The notes under the pieces were generated by a model. It worked only from the letters and a program-made list of their open reading frames with translations, did no database searches and was not told where the DNA came from. A program made the position numbers and the translations under genes. A stretch of DNA of 64,000 nt from Terribium retamae. Lineage in GTDB: Bacteria > Pseudomonadota > Alphaproteobacteria > Rhizobiales > Rhizobiaceae. Of this stretch, positions 27,234 to 36,227 are shown in pieces. Positions within the stretch are counted from its first letter, which is position 1. Each line of letters opens with the position of its first letter. The DNA lies in assembly GCF_022347545.1 (NCBI RefSeq), contig NZ_JAKREW010000021.1, positions 1 to 64,000 of the forward strand. The letters run 5' to 3'.

Positions 27234-29336
27234 TCAGCGCGTGAAGCTCTGTGCGTTGCCGGCATCGACATTAATGATGTTGCCGGTCGATTTCGCCGAC
27301 ATGTCGGACGCCAGGAAGTAGACCGCCTCGGCGATGTCTTCCGGGAACACCGAGCGTTTCAGCATCGAACGCTTGCGGTAGTGTTCTTCCAATTCGTCCG
27401 GCTGCATGGAATAGGCAGCCGCGCGCTGCTCGCGCCATTCGCCGGTCCAGATCTTGGAACCGCGCAGCACGGCGTCGGGATTCACCGTATTGACGCGGAT
27501 CTGATGGTCCGCGCCCTCCAGTGCCAGGCAGCGGGCAAGATGGATCTCGGCTGCCTTGGCCGTGCAATAGGCTGCGGCATTGGGTGAGGCGGCAAGCCCG
27601 TTCTTGGAAGCGATGAAGACGATGTTGCCGCCGAGCTTCTGCTGCTTGAAGGTGCGGAAAGCCTCGCGCGACACCAGGAAATAACCCTTGGCGAGGATAT
27701 CCATGTTGCGGTTCCACATCGACAGCTCAGTGTCTTCGACCGGCGCCGCAGAGGAAATGCCGGCATTGGATACCAGGATGTCGACTCCACCGAATTCGAC
27801 CGCACTGTCGGCATAGGCAGTTGCAACGCCGGCTTCGTCGGTCACGTCGAGCCTGACGGTGCGCACGAAATCCTTGCCAAAGACCTTGCCCAGTTCATCC
27901 TGCGCTGTGCCGAGTGCCGCCTCGTCGATGTCTGCCACGACCACGCAGGCGCCCTCGCGCAAAAGCCGGATGGCTGTCGCCTTGCCGATGCCGCCGGCGC
28001 CGCCGGTGACGAAGGCGATCTGTCCGGCCAGCGATTTTGGTTTCGGCAGGCGCTGCAGCTTGGCTTCCTCGAGCAGCCAGTATTCGATGTCGAAGGCATC
28101 CTGTTCCGGCAGGCCGGCATAGGAGGAGACAGCCGCCGCACCGCGCATGACGTTGATGGCGTTGACGTAGAATTCGGCCGAGATGCGCGCGGTCGCCTTG
28201 TCGGCGGCAAAGGTGAACATGCCGACGCCCGGCATCAGATAGACCACGGCGTTGGGGTCTCGCATCGCAGGCGAGTCGGCATATTTGCAGCGCTCGTAAT
28301 AGGCCTGGTAGTCGGCGCGGTAGGCGTCGAGCGCGGCAGGCAGCGCCGCCACGACAGCATCGATGTCCGGTTTGGCGGGATCGAAGCCGATAACCAGCGG
28401 CCGGATCTTGGTGCGCAGGAAATGGTCGGGGCAGGAGGTCCCGAGCGGCGCAAGCGCCGGCAACTCAGCCGAATTCACGAATTCGAGCACCGCGTCGGAA
28501 TCGTCGAAATGACCGATCTTCGCAGCACCGGGCTTCGAGATCATGCCGCGCACGATCGGCATCAGCCTCGCTGCAATGGCGCGCCGCTCGGGCGCCGGCA
28601 AGGACCGCGTGACCGCGCCGCCGAAGGCCGGCTTGCCCATTGTCTCGCGCTCGAACCAGTCGATGGCCTGGTTGATGACGTCGACGGTTGTTTCGTAGCA
28701 CGCCTTTGGCGTGTCGCCCCAGGTGAAAAGGCCGTGGCTTTCCAGGATGACGCCGCGCGCCTCAGGGTTCTCGGCACAGAATTTCGCCAGCCACAGGCCA
28801 AGTTCGAAGCCTGGCCGTTTCCATGGCAGCCAGCCGATCGTGTCGCCGAAGATCGTCTTCGTAAGGCTTTCGGAGTTCCGGGCAGCCGCGATGGCGATGA
28901 TCGCGTCGGGATGCATGTGGTCGACGAAGGGCTTCGGCACATAGGCATGCAGAGGTGTGTCGATGGAAGCCGCACGCGGGTTGAGGTTGAAGGTGCAGTG
29001 CGGCAGGTAGCCGACCATCTCGTCCTCATGCTCGACACCGCGATAGAGGTTCTTCAGCGCGCGCAGCTTGTCCATGTAAAGCGTGGCGAAGCCGTCGAGC
29101 TTGATCGAAGCGCTGTCGCCGCCCGAACCTTTCACCCACAGGACCTCGACGTCCTCGCCGGTCAACGGGTCTTTCTGCCAGACCTTCGATGACGTGTTGC
29201 CGCCGCCGTAATTGGTGATGCGCTTGTCCGAACCCAAGAGATTGGAGCGATAGACGAGCCGCTCCGGCTCGCTCATCGCAGCAGCCTTCCCGTCGTTCCA
29301 GAGATTGGCGAGCCGCGCCGGCTGTTTGTCGAGCAT
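27234..29336 (-). CDS. rhaD: Bifunctional rhamnulose-1-phosphate aldolase / lactaldehyde dehydrogenase
   Basis: A 700-residue fusion. Residues 1 to about 410 are a class II aldolase (GGGNTSSKV, HMHPDAI and ESHGLFTWG zinc-site segments), cleaving L-rhamnulose-1-phosphate to dihydroxyacetone phosphate and L-lactaldehyde. Residues about 430-700 are an SDR domain (VTGGAGGIGKA, SNAGIS, AAYCTAKAAE) expected to oxidise lactaldehyde. This fusion is characteristic of the rhizobial rhamnose pathway. The start is ATG 29336, with GGGAGGA eight bases upstream; the frame to 29408 is not preceded by such a site. It is divergent from rhaR and the rest of the rhamnose genes. Confidence 0.93.
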   Translation of the reverse strand: MLDKQPARLANLWNDGKAAAMSEPERLVYRSNLLGSDKRITNYGGGNTSSKVWQKDPLTGEDVEVLWVKGSGGDSASIKLDGFATLYMDKLRALKNLYRGVEHEDEMVGYLPHCTFNLNPRAASIDTPLHAYVPKPFVDHMHPDAIIAIAAARNSESLTKTIFGDTIGWLPWKRPGFELGLWLAKFCAENPEARGVILESHGLFTWGDTPKACYETTVDVINQAIDWFERETMGKPAFGGAVTRSLPAPERRAIAARLMPIVRGMISKPGAAKIGHFDDSDAVLEFVNSAELPALAPLGTSCPDHFLRTKIRPLVIGFDPAKPDIDAVVAALPAALDAYRADYQAYYERCKYADSPAMRDPNAVVYLMPGVGMFTFAADKATARISAEFYVNAINVMRGAAAVSSYAGLPEQDAFDIEYWLLEEAKLQRLPKPKSLAGQIAFVTGGAGGIGKATAIRLLREGACVVVADIDEAALGTAQDELGKVFGKDFVRTVRLDVTDEAGVATAYADSAVEFGGVDILVSNAGISSAAPVEDTELSMWNRNMDILAKGYFLVSREAFRTFKQQKLGGNIVFIASKNGLAASPNAAAYCTAKAAEIHLARCLALEGADHQIRVNTVNPDAVLRGSKIWTGEWREQRAAAYSMQPDELEEHYRKRSMLKRSVFPEDIAEAVYFLASDMSAKSTGNIINVDAGNAQSFTR

Positions 29337-29403
29337 GTCGAAATCCTCCCGCCGGCCTCCCGGGCGCGGCACGAGCGTAAAATCAGGCCAATGTGTGCAG
29401 TTT

Positions 29404-29432
29404 GTCAATCATGAAAGATTGAAGTCAATCAT
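29404..29432. promoter_or_regulatory. Repeated operator-like sequence between rhaD and rhaR
   Basis: gtcaatcat occurs twice (29404-29412 and 29424-29432), a 20-bp period. Between them gattga (29417-29422) pairs as an inverted repeat with tcaatc on both sides (29405-29410 and 29425-29430). It lies about 70 bases upstream of rhaD and is AT-rich. DeoR-type regulators bind such repeated half-sites; RhaR is the obvious candidate. Confidence 0.6.
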
Positions 29433-29563
29433 ATTGCGCCTGCTAACTGCTTATATGCATTGCAGTATGAGCGAAGTTTTTCACAAATGGCTTGCGTGAT
29501 CCTCATTTTTGCGTAACTTGGATCATGGCGCTCGGTTCTCGGGTCGTCACGGGAGGATTTGGC

Positions 29564-30340
29564 TTGAACGATTTGGTCCGCCATCGGCAGATCATCGAGC
29601 TGCTGCGCGATCGGCCCTTTGCGTCGGTGCGCGAGCTGCAGGAACATCTTGGCGTTTCGGCGGCCACCATCCGGCGCGACATCGACAAGATCGACCAGTC
29701 CGGCGGTGCACGGAAGGTCTATGGCGGCATCTCAGCCCTCGACGGCGCGGCCTCCCAGACCACTGCCTTCGCCCGGCCTTATGATGAAAACCGGGATCTC
29801 GCCGTCGACGCCAAGCGTCAAATCGCCGAACTGGCATCGACCATGGTGCAGGATGGCGATGCCGTCATCGTCAATGGTGGCTCGACCTGCTACCACCTTG
29901 GGGTCAAGCTGGCGGAACGCAACGTCCGCCTGTTCACCAATTCCATGCCGCTTGCCGCCTATCTGGGTGAGCACGGCAAATGCAACCTGACGATTGCCGG
30001 CGGCGAATTGCACCGTGAGCCGCGCGTCATCTATTCGCCGTCGCAGTCCGCCGATTTCTATGCCTCGAAGTTTTTTTTGGGCGCGCAAGGCATCGGCCCC
30101 GACGGCTTGCTGGAATCTCATCCCTTGATGGTTCGCTCCATTCAGGAGCTCAGCCGGCAGGCAGACCAGGTCATCGTGCTGGCCGACAGCCGCAAATTCT
30201 CGATCCAGGCGCGCAATGTCTCGCTGCCGCTCTCGCGCGTCGGCACGGTCATTACGGATGACGGCTTGTCCGATCAGGCTGCCAAGATGCTGGAAGGTGC
30301 CGGTGTCACGGTGTTGATGGCGACTGGAGGATCGGCATGA
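29564..30340 (+). CDS. rhaR: DeoR family regulator of rhamnose catabolism
   Basis: A 258-residue DeoR/GlpR regulator. The N-terminal winged helix contains RHRQIIELLRDRPFASVREL then QEHLGVSAATIRRDIDKID. The sugar-phosphate-sensing DeoRC domain has VNGGSTCYHLG, LTIAGGELHRE and FFLGAQGI. I prefer TTG 29564 because GGGAGG lies 8-13 bases upstream and the length then fits the family; ATG 29525 is an alternative. It is divergent from rhaD, as rhaR is in Rhizobium leguminosarum, and likely responds to a phosphorylated intermediate. Its stop overlaps the next ATG (ATGA). Confidence 0.85.
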   Translation: MNDLVRHRQIIELLRDRPFASVRELQEHLGVSAATIRRDIDKIDQSGGARKVYGGISALDGAASQTTAFARPYDENRDLAVDAKRQIAELASTMVQDGDAVIVNGGSTCYHLGVKLAERNVRLFTNSMPLAAYLGEHGKCNLTIAGGELHREPRVIYSPSQSADFYASKFFLGAQGIGPDGLLESHPLMVRSIQELSRQADQVIVLADSRKFSIQARNVSLPLSRVGTVITDDGLSDQAAKMLEGAGVTVLMATGGSA

Positions 30341-31851
30341 CCCCGGCGCTGGAGATGCGCAACATCAGCAAGACGTTCGGGGCGGTGCGGGCGCTTCGCG
30401 GCGTATCGCTGACCGTCCAGGCGGGCGAGTTGCACGCGCTGATGGGTGAAAACGGTGCCGGCAAGTCGACGCTCATGAAAGTGCTGTCGGGCGCCTATCG
30501 GCCAGATCCCGGAGGCGAGATATTCGTCAACGGGGTGGCGATGCCGGGTGGCGATCCCAAGCGCGCTCGAAACAACGGCATCGCCGTGATCTACCAGGAA
30601 CTTTCGCTCGCTCCGAATTTGACGGTCGCCCAGAATATCTTTCTCGGCAATGAGCCACGGCGTTTCGGCATCGTCGACGCCGGCGCGATGGCCATGCGCA
30701 CAACGGCAGCCCTGAAACGTCTGGGCCTGTCATTGGCGCCGCGCACCAAGGTGGCAGCCCTTTCGCTGGGCGAGCGACAAATGGTCGAAATCGCGCGAGC
30801 GCTGTCCGCGGATGCCAAGATCATCGTCATGGACGAGCCGACCACCTCGCTGACCACGCGCGAGACGGATCGGCTGTTCGACGTCATCGCCGAACTGAAG
30901 CGCCAGGGCATTGCTATCATCTATATCAGCCACCGGATGGAAGAGATCTATCAGCTGGCCGACAGGGTCAGCGTCCTTCGCGATGCGGGCTATGTGGGCA
31001 CGCTGGAACGCTCAGAACTCAGTGCCTCGCGCCTTGTCTCGATGATGGTGGGCCGGGACCTTTCGACTTTTTACAAGAAAGATCATCGCAGCCCTTCGGC
31101 CGCCAGCGAAGTCGTGCTCGAGGTTCGCGGACTGTCCGATGGCCGCCTTTTGAAAGACTGTTCCTTTGACTTACACAAGGGCGAGGTGCTGGCGCTTTCC
31201 GGACTGGTCGGGTCCGGTCGCACCGAACTCGCACGCCTGATCTTCGGCGCGGACCAGCGCCGGGCCGGCACGATGAAACTTGCCGGCCGTCCCGTGACCA
31301 TCAACTCCCCGATCGATGCGTTTCGGGAGGGCATCGCGTACCTGACCGAGGACCGCAAGCAACTCGGCTTGTTCCTCGAAATGTCGATTTCCGACAACAT
31401 CAACATCGGCGTGCAATCCGGCGATGCCTATGCGCTCGGCCTCCGCAATTTCGCAGCCGCCGAGAAACGATCTGCGCAAGCAATTTCAAGCCTATCCATT
31501 CGCACCAAATCCGGTCGCGTCAATGTCGGTTCGCTGTCGGGCGGCAACCAGCAGAAAGTACTGCTGGCGCGGCTGCTGGAGACCCAGCCAAAGGTCGTCA
31601 TCCTCGACGAGCCGACGCGCGGCGTCGACGTCGGCGCCAAGTCGGAGATTTACCGCCTGATCGATGGCCTGGCGGCGCGCGGCGTCGGCATCCTGATGAT
31701 TTCGAGCGAATTGCCGGAGGTGATTGGCGTCGCCGATCGCGCGCTGGTGATGCGCGACGGAAGGCTGGTGGGAGAAGTGGCATCCCAGCCTGACCGACCG
31801 ATCAGCCAGGAGGCGATCATGGAGCTGGCAACCGGGGCTGCAGGGCAATGA
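30337..31851 (+). CDS. Second CUT2 sugar importer, duplicated ATPase
   Basis: A 504-residue RbsA-like double ATPase. Domain 1 has Walker A GENGAGKST, signature LSLGERQ and IVMDEPTTSL. Domain 2 has degenerate SGLVGSGRTE, LSGGNQQKVLLARLL and VILDEPTRGVDVG. It differs clearly in sequence from the rhaT product 6 kb downstream, so it serves another transporter. The start overlaps the rhaR stop (ATGA) and the stop overlaps the permease start (ATGA). This importer is not part of the known rha gene set; its tight junction to rhaR suggests co-regulation. Confidence 0.9.
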   Translation: MTPALEMRNISKTFGAVRALRGVSLTVQAGELHALMGENGAGKSTLMKVLSGAYRPDPGGEIFVNGVAMPGGDPKRARNNGIAVIYQELSLAPNLTVAQNIFLGNEPRRFGIVDAGAMAMRTTAALKRLGLSLAPRTKVAALSLGERQMVEIARALSADAKIIVMDEPTTSLTTRETDRLFDVIAELKRQGIAIIYISHRMEEIYQLADRVSVLRDAGYVGTLERSELSASRLVSMMVGRDLSTFYKKDHRSPSAASEVVLEVRGLSDGRLLKDCSFDLHKGEVLALSGLVGSGRTELARLIFGADQRRAGTMKLAGRPVTINSPIDAFREGIAYLTEDRKQLGLFLEMSISDNINIGVQSGDAYALGLRNFAAAEKRSAQAISSLSIRTKSGRVNVGSLSGGNQQKVLLARLLETQPKVVILDEPTRGVDVGAKSEIYRLIDGLAARGVGILMISSELPEVIGVADRALVMRDGRLVGEVASQPDRPISQEAIMELATGAAGQ

Positions 31852-32837
31852 GTCAGGAAACGAACATCTCCCCGGCTTCCGCGCCTTCGTCGGCGCGTTT
31901 CCGCTCGCTGTTTGCGGCGGCAGGAATGCTGCCGATCCTGGTCGTCCTGGCGCTGGTGTTCCAATACATCAACCCGCGCTTTCTCACCGAAACCAACCTG
32001 CTGATCGTGATGCAGCAGTCCGCGATCAACATCGTTCTCGCGGCGGGCATGACGTTTGTCGTTCTCACCGGCGGGATCGACCTGTCGGTAGGGTCCATCC
32101 TGGCCGCATCGGCCATGGTTGCCATCATCGTCTCGTTGATGCCCGATATCGGCATGCTCGGACTGCCTGCCGCGATACTCGTCGGCTTGGGCTTCGGCCT
32201 GATCAACGGAATTCTCGTCGCCTATATCAAGCTTCCGCCCTTCATCGTGACGCTGGGCTCGTTGACTGCCGTCCGCGGCGTCGCACGATTGCTGGGCGGC
32301 GATACCACCGTTTTCAACTCCGACCTGCCGTTCGATTTTATCGCGAACAGTTCGTTCCTGCGCATTCCCTGGCTGGTCATCATCGCGCTTTCCGTGGTCG
32401 TCATCTCATGGGTGATCCTGAAGCGCACCGTGCTGGGGAACTGGATCTACGCCGTCGGCGGCAATGCCGAAGCCGCCCGGCTGGCCAGCATAAAGGTGCC
32501 GCTGGTCCTGCTTTTCGTCTATGGCGTGTCCGGGCTCCTTGCCGGACTCGGCGGCGCCATGTCGGCGGCTCGCCTCTACGCGGCGAACGGTTTGCAGCTT
32601 GGCCAATCCTATGAGCTCGACGCGATCGCGGCCGTCATACTCGGCGGCACGAGTTTTGTCGGCGGCGTCGGTTCGATCTGGGGCACGCTTGTCGGCGCGT
32701 TGATCATCGCTGTCCTGTCCAACGGCCTCATTCTCGCCGGCGTGTCGGACATCTGGCAGTACATCATCAAAGGTCTGGTCATCATCATCGCAGTCGCTCT
32801 GGACCGCTACCGGCTGCAGGCAGGTGCCCGGACATGA
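31848..32837 (+). CDS. Second CUT2 sugar importer, permease
   Basis: A 329-residue RbsC-type permease of ordinary length with about ten helices. Hallmarks are LTGGIDLSVGS, YAVGGNAEAARLASI and ELDAIAAVILGGTSFVGGVGS. It overlaps the ATPase stop by ATGA and is followed after 53 bases by the binding protein. The substrate is inferred from the neighbouring epimerase to be a ketohexose or related sugar. Confidence 0.9.
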   Translation: MSQETNISPASAPSSARFRSLFAAAGMLPILVVLALVFQYINPRFLTETNLLIVMQQSAINIVLAAGMTFVVLTGGIDLSVGSILAASAMVAIIVSLMPDIGMLGLPAAILVGLGFGLINGILVAYIKLPPFIVTLGSLTAVRGVARLLGGDTTVFNSDLPFDFIANSSFLRIPWLVIIALSVVVISWVILKRTVLGNWIYAVGGNAEAARLASIKVPLVLLFVYGVSGLLAGLGGAMSAARLYAANGLQLGQSYELDAIAAVILGGTSFVGGVGSIWGTLVGALIIAVLSNGLILAGVSDIWQYIIKGLVIIIAVALDRYRLQAGART

Positions 32838-32890
32838 TGGCACTGGCGAAACCTCAACAACGATAATTGTGACAACCGGGAGGAGAAGAA

Positions 32891-33832
32891 ATGAAATTTG
32901 TAGTGAAGGCTGCCTTGGCGGCACTGCTTGCATCGGTGGCGATTGCCGGAGCTCACGCCAAGGATCTCAACAAGGTCGGCATTTCCGTCGGCTCGTTGGG
33001 CAACCCGTTCTTCGTGGCCACCATCAACGGCATCACCGACAAGGCGAAGTCGATCAACCCCAACGTGGAAGTCACGTCGGTTTCATCGGACTACGATCTC
33101 AACAAGCAGTTCTCGCAGATCGATAATTTCATCGCGGCAGGTGTCGACATCATCATGCTGAACGCCGTCGACCCCAAGGCAATCGGCCCGGCCATCGCCA
33201 AGGCCAAGGCCGCCGGCATTGTCGTGGCGGCTTTCGATGTCGGCGCGGAAGGGGCTGATGTGACGGTGATGACCGACAACGTCTCTGCCGGGCGGCAGGC
33301 GTGCCAGTACATCGTCGATCACCTCAAGGGGACCGGCGAGGTCATCATCGTCAATGGCCCGCAGGTGACGTCCATCGCCGATCGCGTGAAGGGTTGCAAG
33401 GAAGCTTTCGGTGCCGCATCGGGGATCAAGGTCCTCTCCGACGACCAGGACGGCAAGGCGTCGCGCGACGGCGGCTTCGCGGTTGCACAGGCGCTGTTCA
33501 CCAAATTCCCAAAAATCGACGGGATCTTCGCGATCAACGACCCGACCGGCATGGGCGTCGTCCTGGCGGCCAAGCAGCTCAACCGCAATGAGTTCATTCT
33601 GACCGGCGTCGACGGCTCGCCGGATGTCGAAGCGGAACTGAAGAAGGGCGCCGACACGCCGTTCAAGGCGACCCCTTCCCAGGATCCTTACGGCATGGCT
33701 GCGCAGTCGCTGGAACTTGCCGCCAAGATCATGAATGGCGAGAAGGTCGAACCGAATGTCATCCTGCTCGATCCCAAGCTGATCACGGCCGAAAATGTCG
33801 GCGAGTACAAGGGCTGGACCGCGGCTCGCTAG
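32891..33832 (+). CDS. Second CUT2 sugar importer, periplasmic binding protein
   Basis: A 313-residue RbsB-like protein with a Sec signal peptide (cleavage near AGAHA) and a mature start KDLNKVGISVGSLGNPFF. Sugar-pocket segments include FDVGAEGADVTVMTDN, INDPTGMGVVLAAK and LTGVDGSPDV. A strong site, gggaggagaagaa, precedes ATG 32891. Ribose, allulose and related sugars are bound by proteins of this kind; the downstream tagatose 3-epimerase-like gene points to a ketose. Confidence 0.88.
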   Translation: MKFVVKAALAALLASVAIAGAHAKDLNKVGISVGSLGNPFFVATINGITDKAKSINPNVEVTSVSSDYDLNKQFSQIDNFIAAGVDIIMLNAVDPKAIGPAIAKAKAAGIVVAAFDVGAEGADVTVMTDNVSAGRQACQYIVDHLKGTGEVIIVNGPQVTSIADRVKGCKEAFGAASGIKVLSDDQDGKASRDGGFAVAQALFTKFPKIDGIFAINDPTGMGVVLAAKQLNRNEFILTGVDGSPDVEAELKKGADTPFKATPSQDPYGMAAQSLELAAKIMNGEKVEPNVILLDPKLITAENVGEYKGWTAAR

Positions 33833-33845
33833 CCCTCGACTTGAT

Positions 33846-33869
33846 GCAGCCGGCTTCCGGGCCGGCTGC
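33846..33869 (+). terminator. Intra-operon hairpin before the epimerase gene
   Basis: Arms gcagccggc (33846-33854) and gccggctgc (33861-33869) form a 9-bp stem with loop ttccgg, starting 14 bases after the binding-protein stop. It has no T tract. In this position it more likely gives partial termination or protects the 3' end of binding-protein mRNA. Confidence 0.5.
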
Positions 33870-33897
33870 GATTTCCTGCAGATCGTTGGAGATTTTC

Positions 33898-34797
33898 ATG
33901 TCGCGTATCGGGATCCATTCATTCGTCTGGTCGGCAAGCTCCAATCGCGAGGCGCTGGAGAAGACGCTCGACCAGAGCAGGGAAGCCGGCTTCGACCTCA
34001 TCGAGCTTTCTTATCTGGACCCCTCGCATGTGGACATTCCACGCCTGGCCAAGAGCATCGCGGACAGAGACCTTGGCGTCGCCATAAGCATCGGTCTGCC
34101 CGCCGAGGGCGACATATCGAGCGCCGACAAGGCGACAGCGGAGCGTGGCGTCGACATTCTGGAGCGGACGGTGGCTCTCACGCGGGACCTTGGCGGCAGC
34201 AAGCTTGCCGGCATACTCCAGACGGCGCACGGGCTGGAGACTTCCGCTCCGACCGCCGACAGTTGGAAGCGCAGCGCGCACACTTTGGCCGAGGTCGCGG
34301 AAAAGGCGAAAGCCGCAGGCGTTTCGCTCAATATCGAGATCGTGAACCGCTTCGAGAGCAATTTGCTCAACACCGCCGCGCAGGGGCTTGCCTTCATCGA
34401 GACCAGCGGGTCGGACAATATCTTTCTCCATCTCGATACGTTTCACATGAACATCGAGGAGGCCGACGTCGCACTGGCGCTGCGCCACGCCGCGGGAAAG
34501 ATCGGATATTTTCACATCGGTGAAAGCCATCGCGGCTTCCTTGGCACCGGCAGCATCGACTGGGTGGCGATCTTCGACGCTCTGGTGGCCATCGGTTACG
34601 CGGATGACATCACCTTCGAATCCTTCTCCTCGGAAATTGTCGACGAAAAGCTGTCGCGCAAGACCGCTATCTGGCGCAATCTTTGGCAGGACAACATGGA
34701 GCTGGCCAAACACGCGCGTCGCTTTATCGATGTCGGGCTGGAGACGGCGCGTCGCAAACAGGAACTGGTCACCGCGAGCCACAGGCCCGGTGCGTGA
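33898..34797 (+). CDS. D-tagatose 3-epimerase / D-psicose 3-epimerase family enzyme
   Basis: A 299-residue TIM-barrel sugar epimerase. The metal-binding residues are visible as Glu147 (NIEIVNR), Asp180 (LDTFHMN), His206 (YFHIGES) and Glu241 (TFESFSS). Their spacing is identical to Glu152, Asp185, His211 and Glu246 of Pseudomonas cichorii D-tagatose 3-epimerase, shifted by five. It should interconvert C3 epimers of ketoses; L-ribulose, tagatose, psicose or a 6-deoxyketose are all possible. ATG 33898 has ttggag upstream. The end overlaps or nearly overlaps the kinase start. It may funnel the importer's sugar into the kinase and aldolase steps nearby. Confidence 0.82.
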   Translation: MSRIGIHSFVWSASSNREALEKTLDQSREAGFDLIELSYLDPSHVDIPRLAKSIADRDLGVAISIGLPAEGDISSADKATAERGVDILERTVALTRDLGGSKLAGILQTAHGLETSAPTADSWKRSAHTLAEVAEKAKAAGVSLNIEIVNRFESNLLNTAAQGLAFIETSGSDNIFLHLDTFHMNIEEADVALALRHAAGKIGYFHIGESHRGFLGTGSIDWVAIFDALVAIGYADDITFESFSSEIVDEKLSRKTAIWRNLWQDNMELAKHARRFIDVGLETARRKQELVTASHRPGA

Positions 34798-34811
34798 GTT
34801 ACGAGGCGACG

Positions 34812-36227
34812 GTGAACCAACGGACATCAAGCGGGACACTCGCAGTTTTCGATCTCGGAAAGACCAATTCGAAGCTGTTTGTGTTTGCGCCCGACGGTAC
34901 CTTGCTGGACGAGCGCCGCACCAAACCGGTGTGGAAGGATTATCGTGGCCGGCACGTGCTCGACGACGAGCGCCTGTTCGCCTGGATGAGCCGTGAGCTC
35001 GCCGATGTCGTTGCCAAGCACGATGTCGACGGGCTGATGGTCTCGGCGCATGGCTGCGCCTTCGCTCTGGTGCGCGGCGATGAGCTTCTCCATCCCGTGC
35101 TGGATTACGAGCAGGAGATCCCGCCCTCGACCGCCCGGGTGATCGACCCGATGCTGCCGGATTTCTCGGAGACCTACACGCCCTGGCTGCCGCTCGGCTT
35201 CTCCATCGCGCGCCACATCTATTGGCTGAAGCAGGAAGAGCCGAAAGCCTTTGCCGATACGCAGTGGATCCTCTGCTATCCGCAATATTGGGGCTGGCGG
35301 TTTTCCGGCCGCCCGCTGGCGGAATGGTCCTATCTCGGTGCGCACAGCCAGCTATGGGCTCCGCTGAAGCGCGACTTCTCCTCGCTGGTCGACCGGCTGG
35401 GCTGGCGCGAGATGTTCCCGGAGATAGAGCCCGCGGGCGCCGTGATCGGCGAGACGCTCGTTGCTTTGCCGGACGGGTCGAGCCGCTCAATCCGCGTCCA
35501 CAACGGCGTGCACGATTCCAATGCGGCACTTGCCTATTACCGCATGACTGGCCTGTCCGGCTTCACGCTGGTCTCGACCGGCACCTGGGTCATCATCATC
35601 AATCTCGACTGCCCGCTCGACGCGCTCGACCAGGAGCGCGACATGATTTCCAATGTCACGGTCGACGGTGAGCCGGCGCCGTCTCTGCGCTTCATGGGTG
35701 GCCGTGAATACGACCTGATCAGCGAGAACTGGAACCAGCCGATCTCGCAGCAGGCGGTCGAGCGTGTGATGGCGCGCGGCATCTTCGCCTTGCCTTCCTG
35801 GGCCGCCGGCGGGCCGTTTCCGGAGATCAGCGGCAAGATCGTCGGCGGTGATGTCGAGGGCGAGGAGCGCGCAGCCGTTGCCGCGCTCTATGTGCTGATG
35901 ATGACGGACCTGTCGCTCGACCTGATCCGCTCCGACAATCTCCTGGTGGTCGATGGCGGCCTCGCCAAGATCGAGCTCCTGACGGCAATGCTCGCACAAC
36001 TGCGCCCCGGCCAGACCGTCATTCACTCCGAAATGAGCGAAGGCTCTGCAACGGGCGCAGCCGCCCTTGCCTTCAAGGCGCTCGGAACGATGCCGTTCCG
36101 CGACGAGACCGTGCCGGTCGCGGCGAGCAGCGTGGCGGGCCTCGAAGCCTATCGCGACCGCTGGCGCGAACTGGCCGGCAATGCTCGGGATGCCGCGCGT
36201 GCCGAGAAAAGGGAGGCAAGCCTGTGA
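34812..36227 (+). CDS. rhaK: Rhamnulokinase-type FGGY kinase
   Basis: A 471-residue FGGY kinase of the rhizobial RhaK group. The nucleotide-binding opening is LAVFDLGKTNSKLFVF; FTLVSTGTWVI and LLVVDGGLAKI are conserved segments. It phosphorylates L-rhamnulose; in R. leguminosarum the kinase is also needed for activity of the rhamnose ABC importer. Two GTG starts compete: 34812 has gaggcgac upstream, and 34794 overlaps the epimerase stop (GTGA) and would add six residues. The stop overlaps rhaT by GTGA, so kinase and transporter ATPase are coupled. Confidence 0.85.
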   Translation: MNQRTSSGTLAVFDLGKTNSKLFVFAPDGTLLDERRTKPVWKDYRGRHVLDDERLFAWMSRELADVVAKHDVDGLMVSAHGCAFALVRGDELLHPVLDYEQEIPPSTARVIDPMLPDFSETYTPWLPLGFSIARHIYWLKQEEPKAFADTQWILCYPQYWGWRFSGRPLAEWSYLGAHSQLWAPLKRDFSSLVDRLGWREMFPEIEPAGAVIGETLVALPDGSSRSIRVHNGVHDSNAALAYYRMTGLSGFTLVSTGTWVIIINLDCPLDALDQERDMISNVTVDGEPAPSLRFMGGREYDLISENWNQPISQQAVERVMARGIFALPSWAAGGPFPEISGKIVGGDVEGEERAAVAALYVLMMTDLSLDLIRSDNLLVVDGGLAKIELLTAMLAQLRPGQTVIHSEMSEGSATGAAALAFKALGTMPFRDETVPVAASSVAGLEAYRDRWRELAGNARDAARAEKREASL

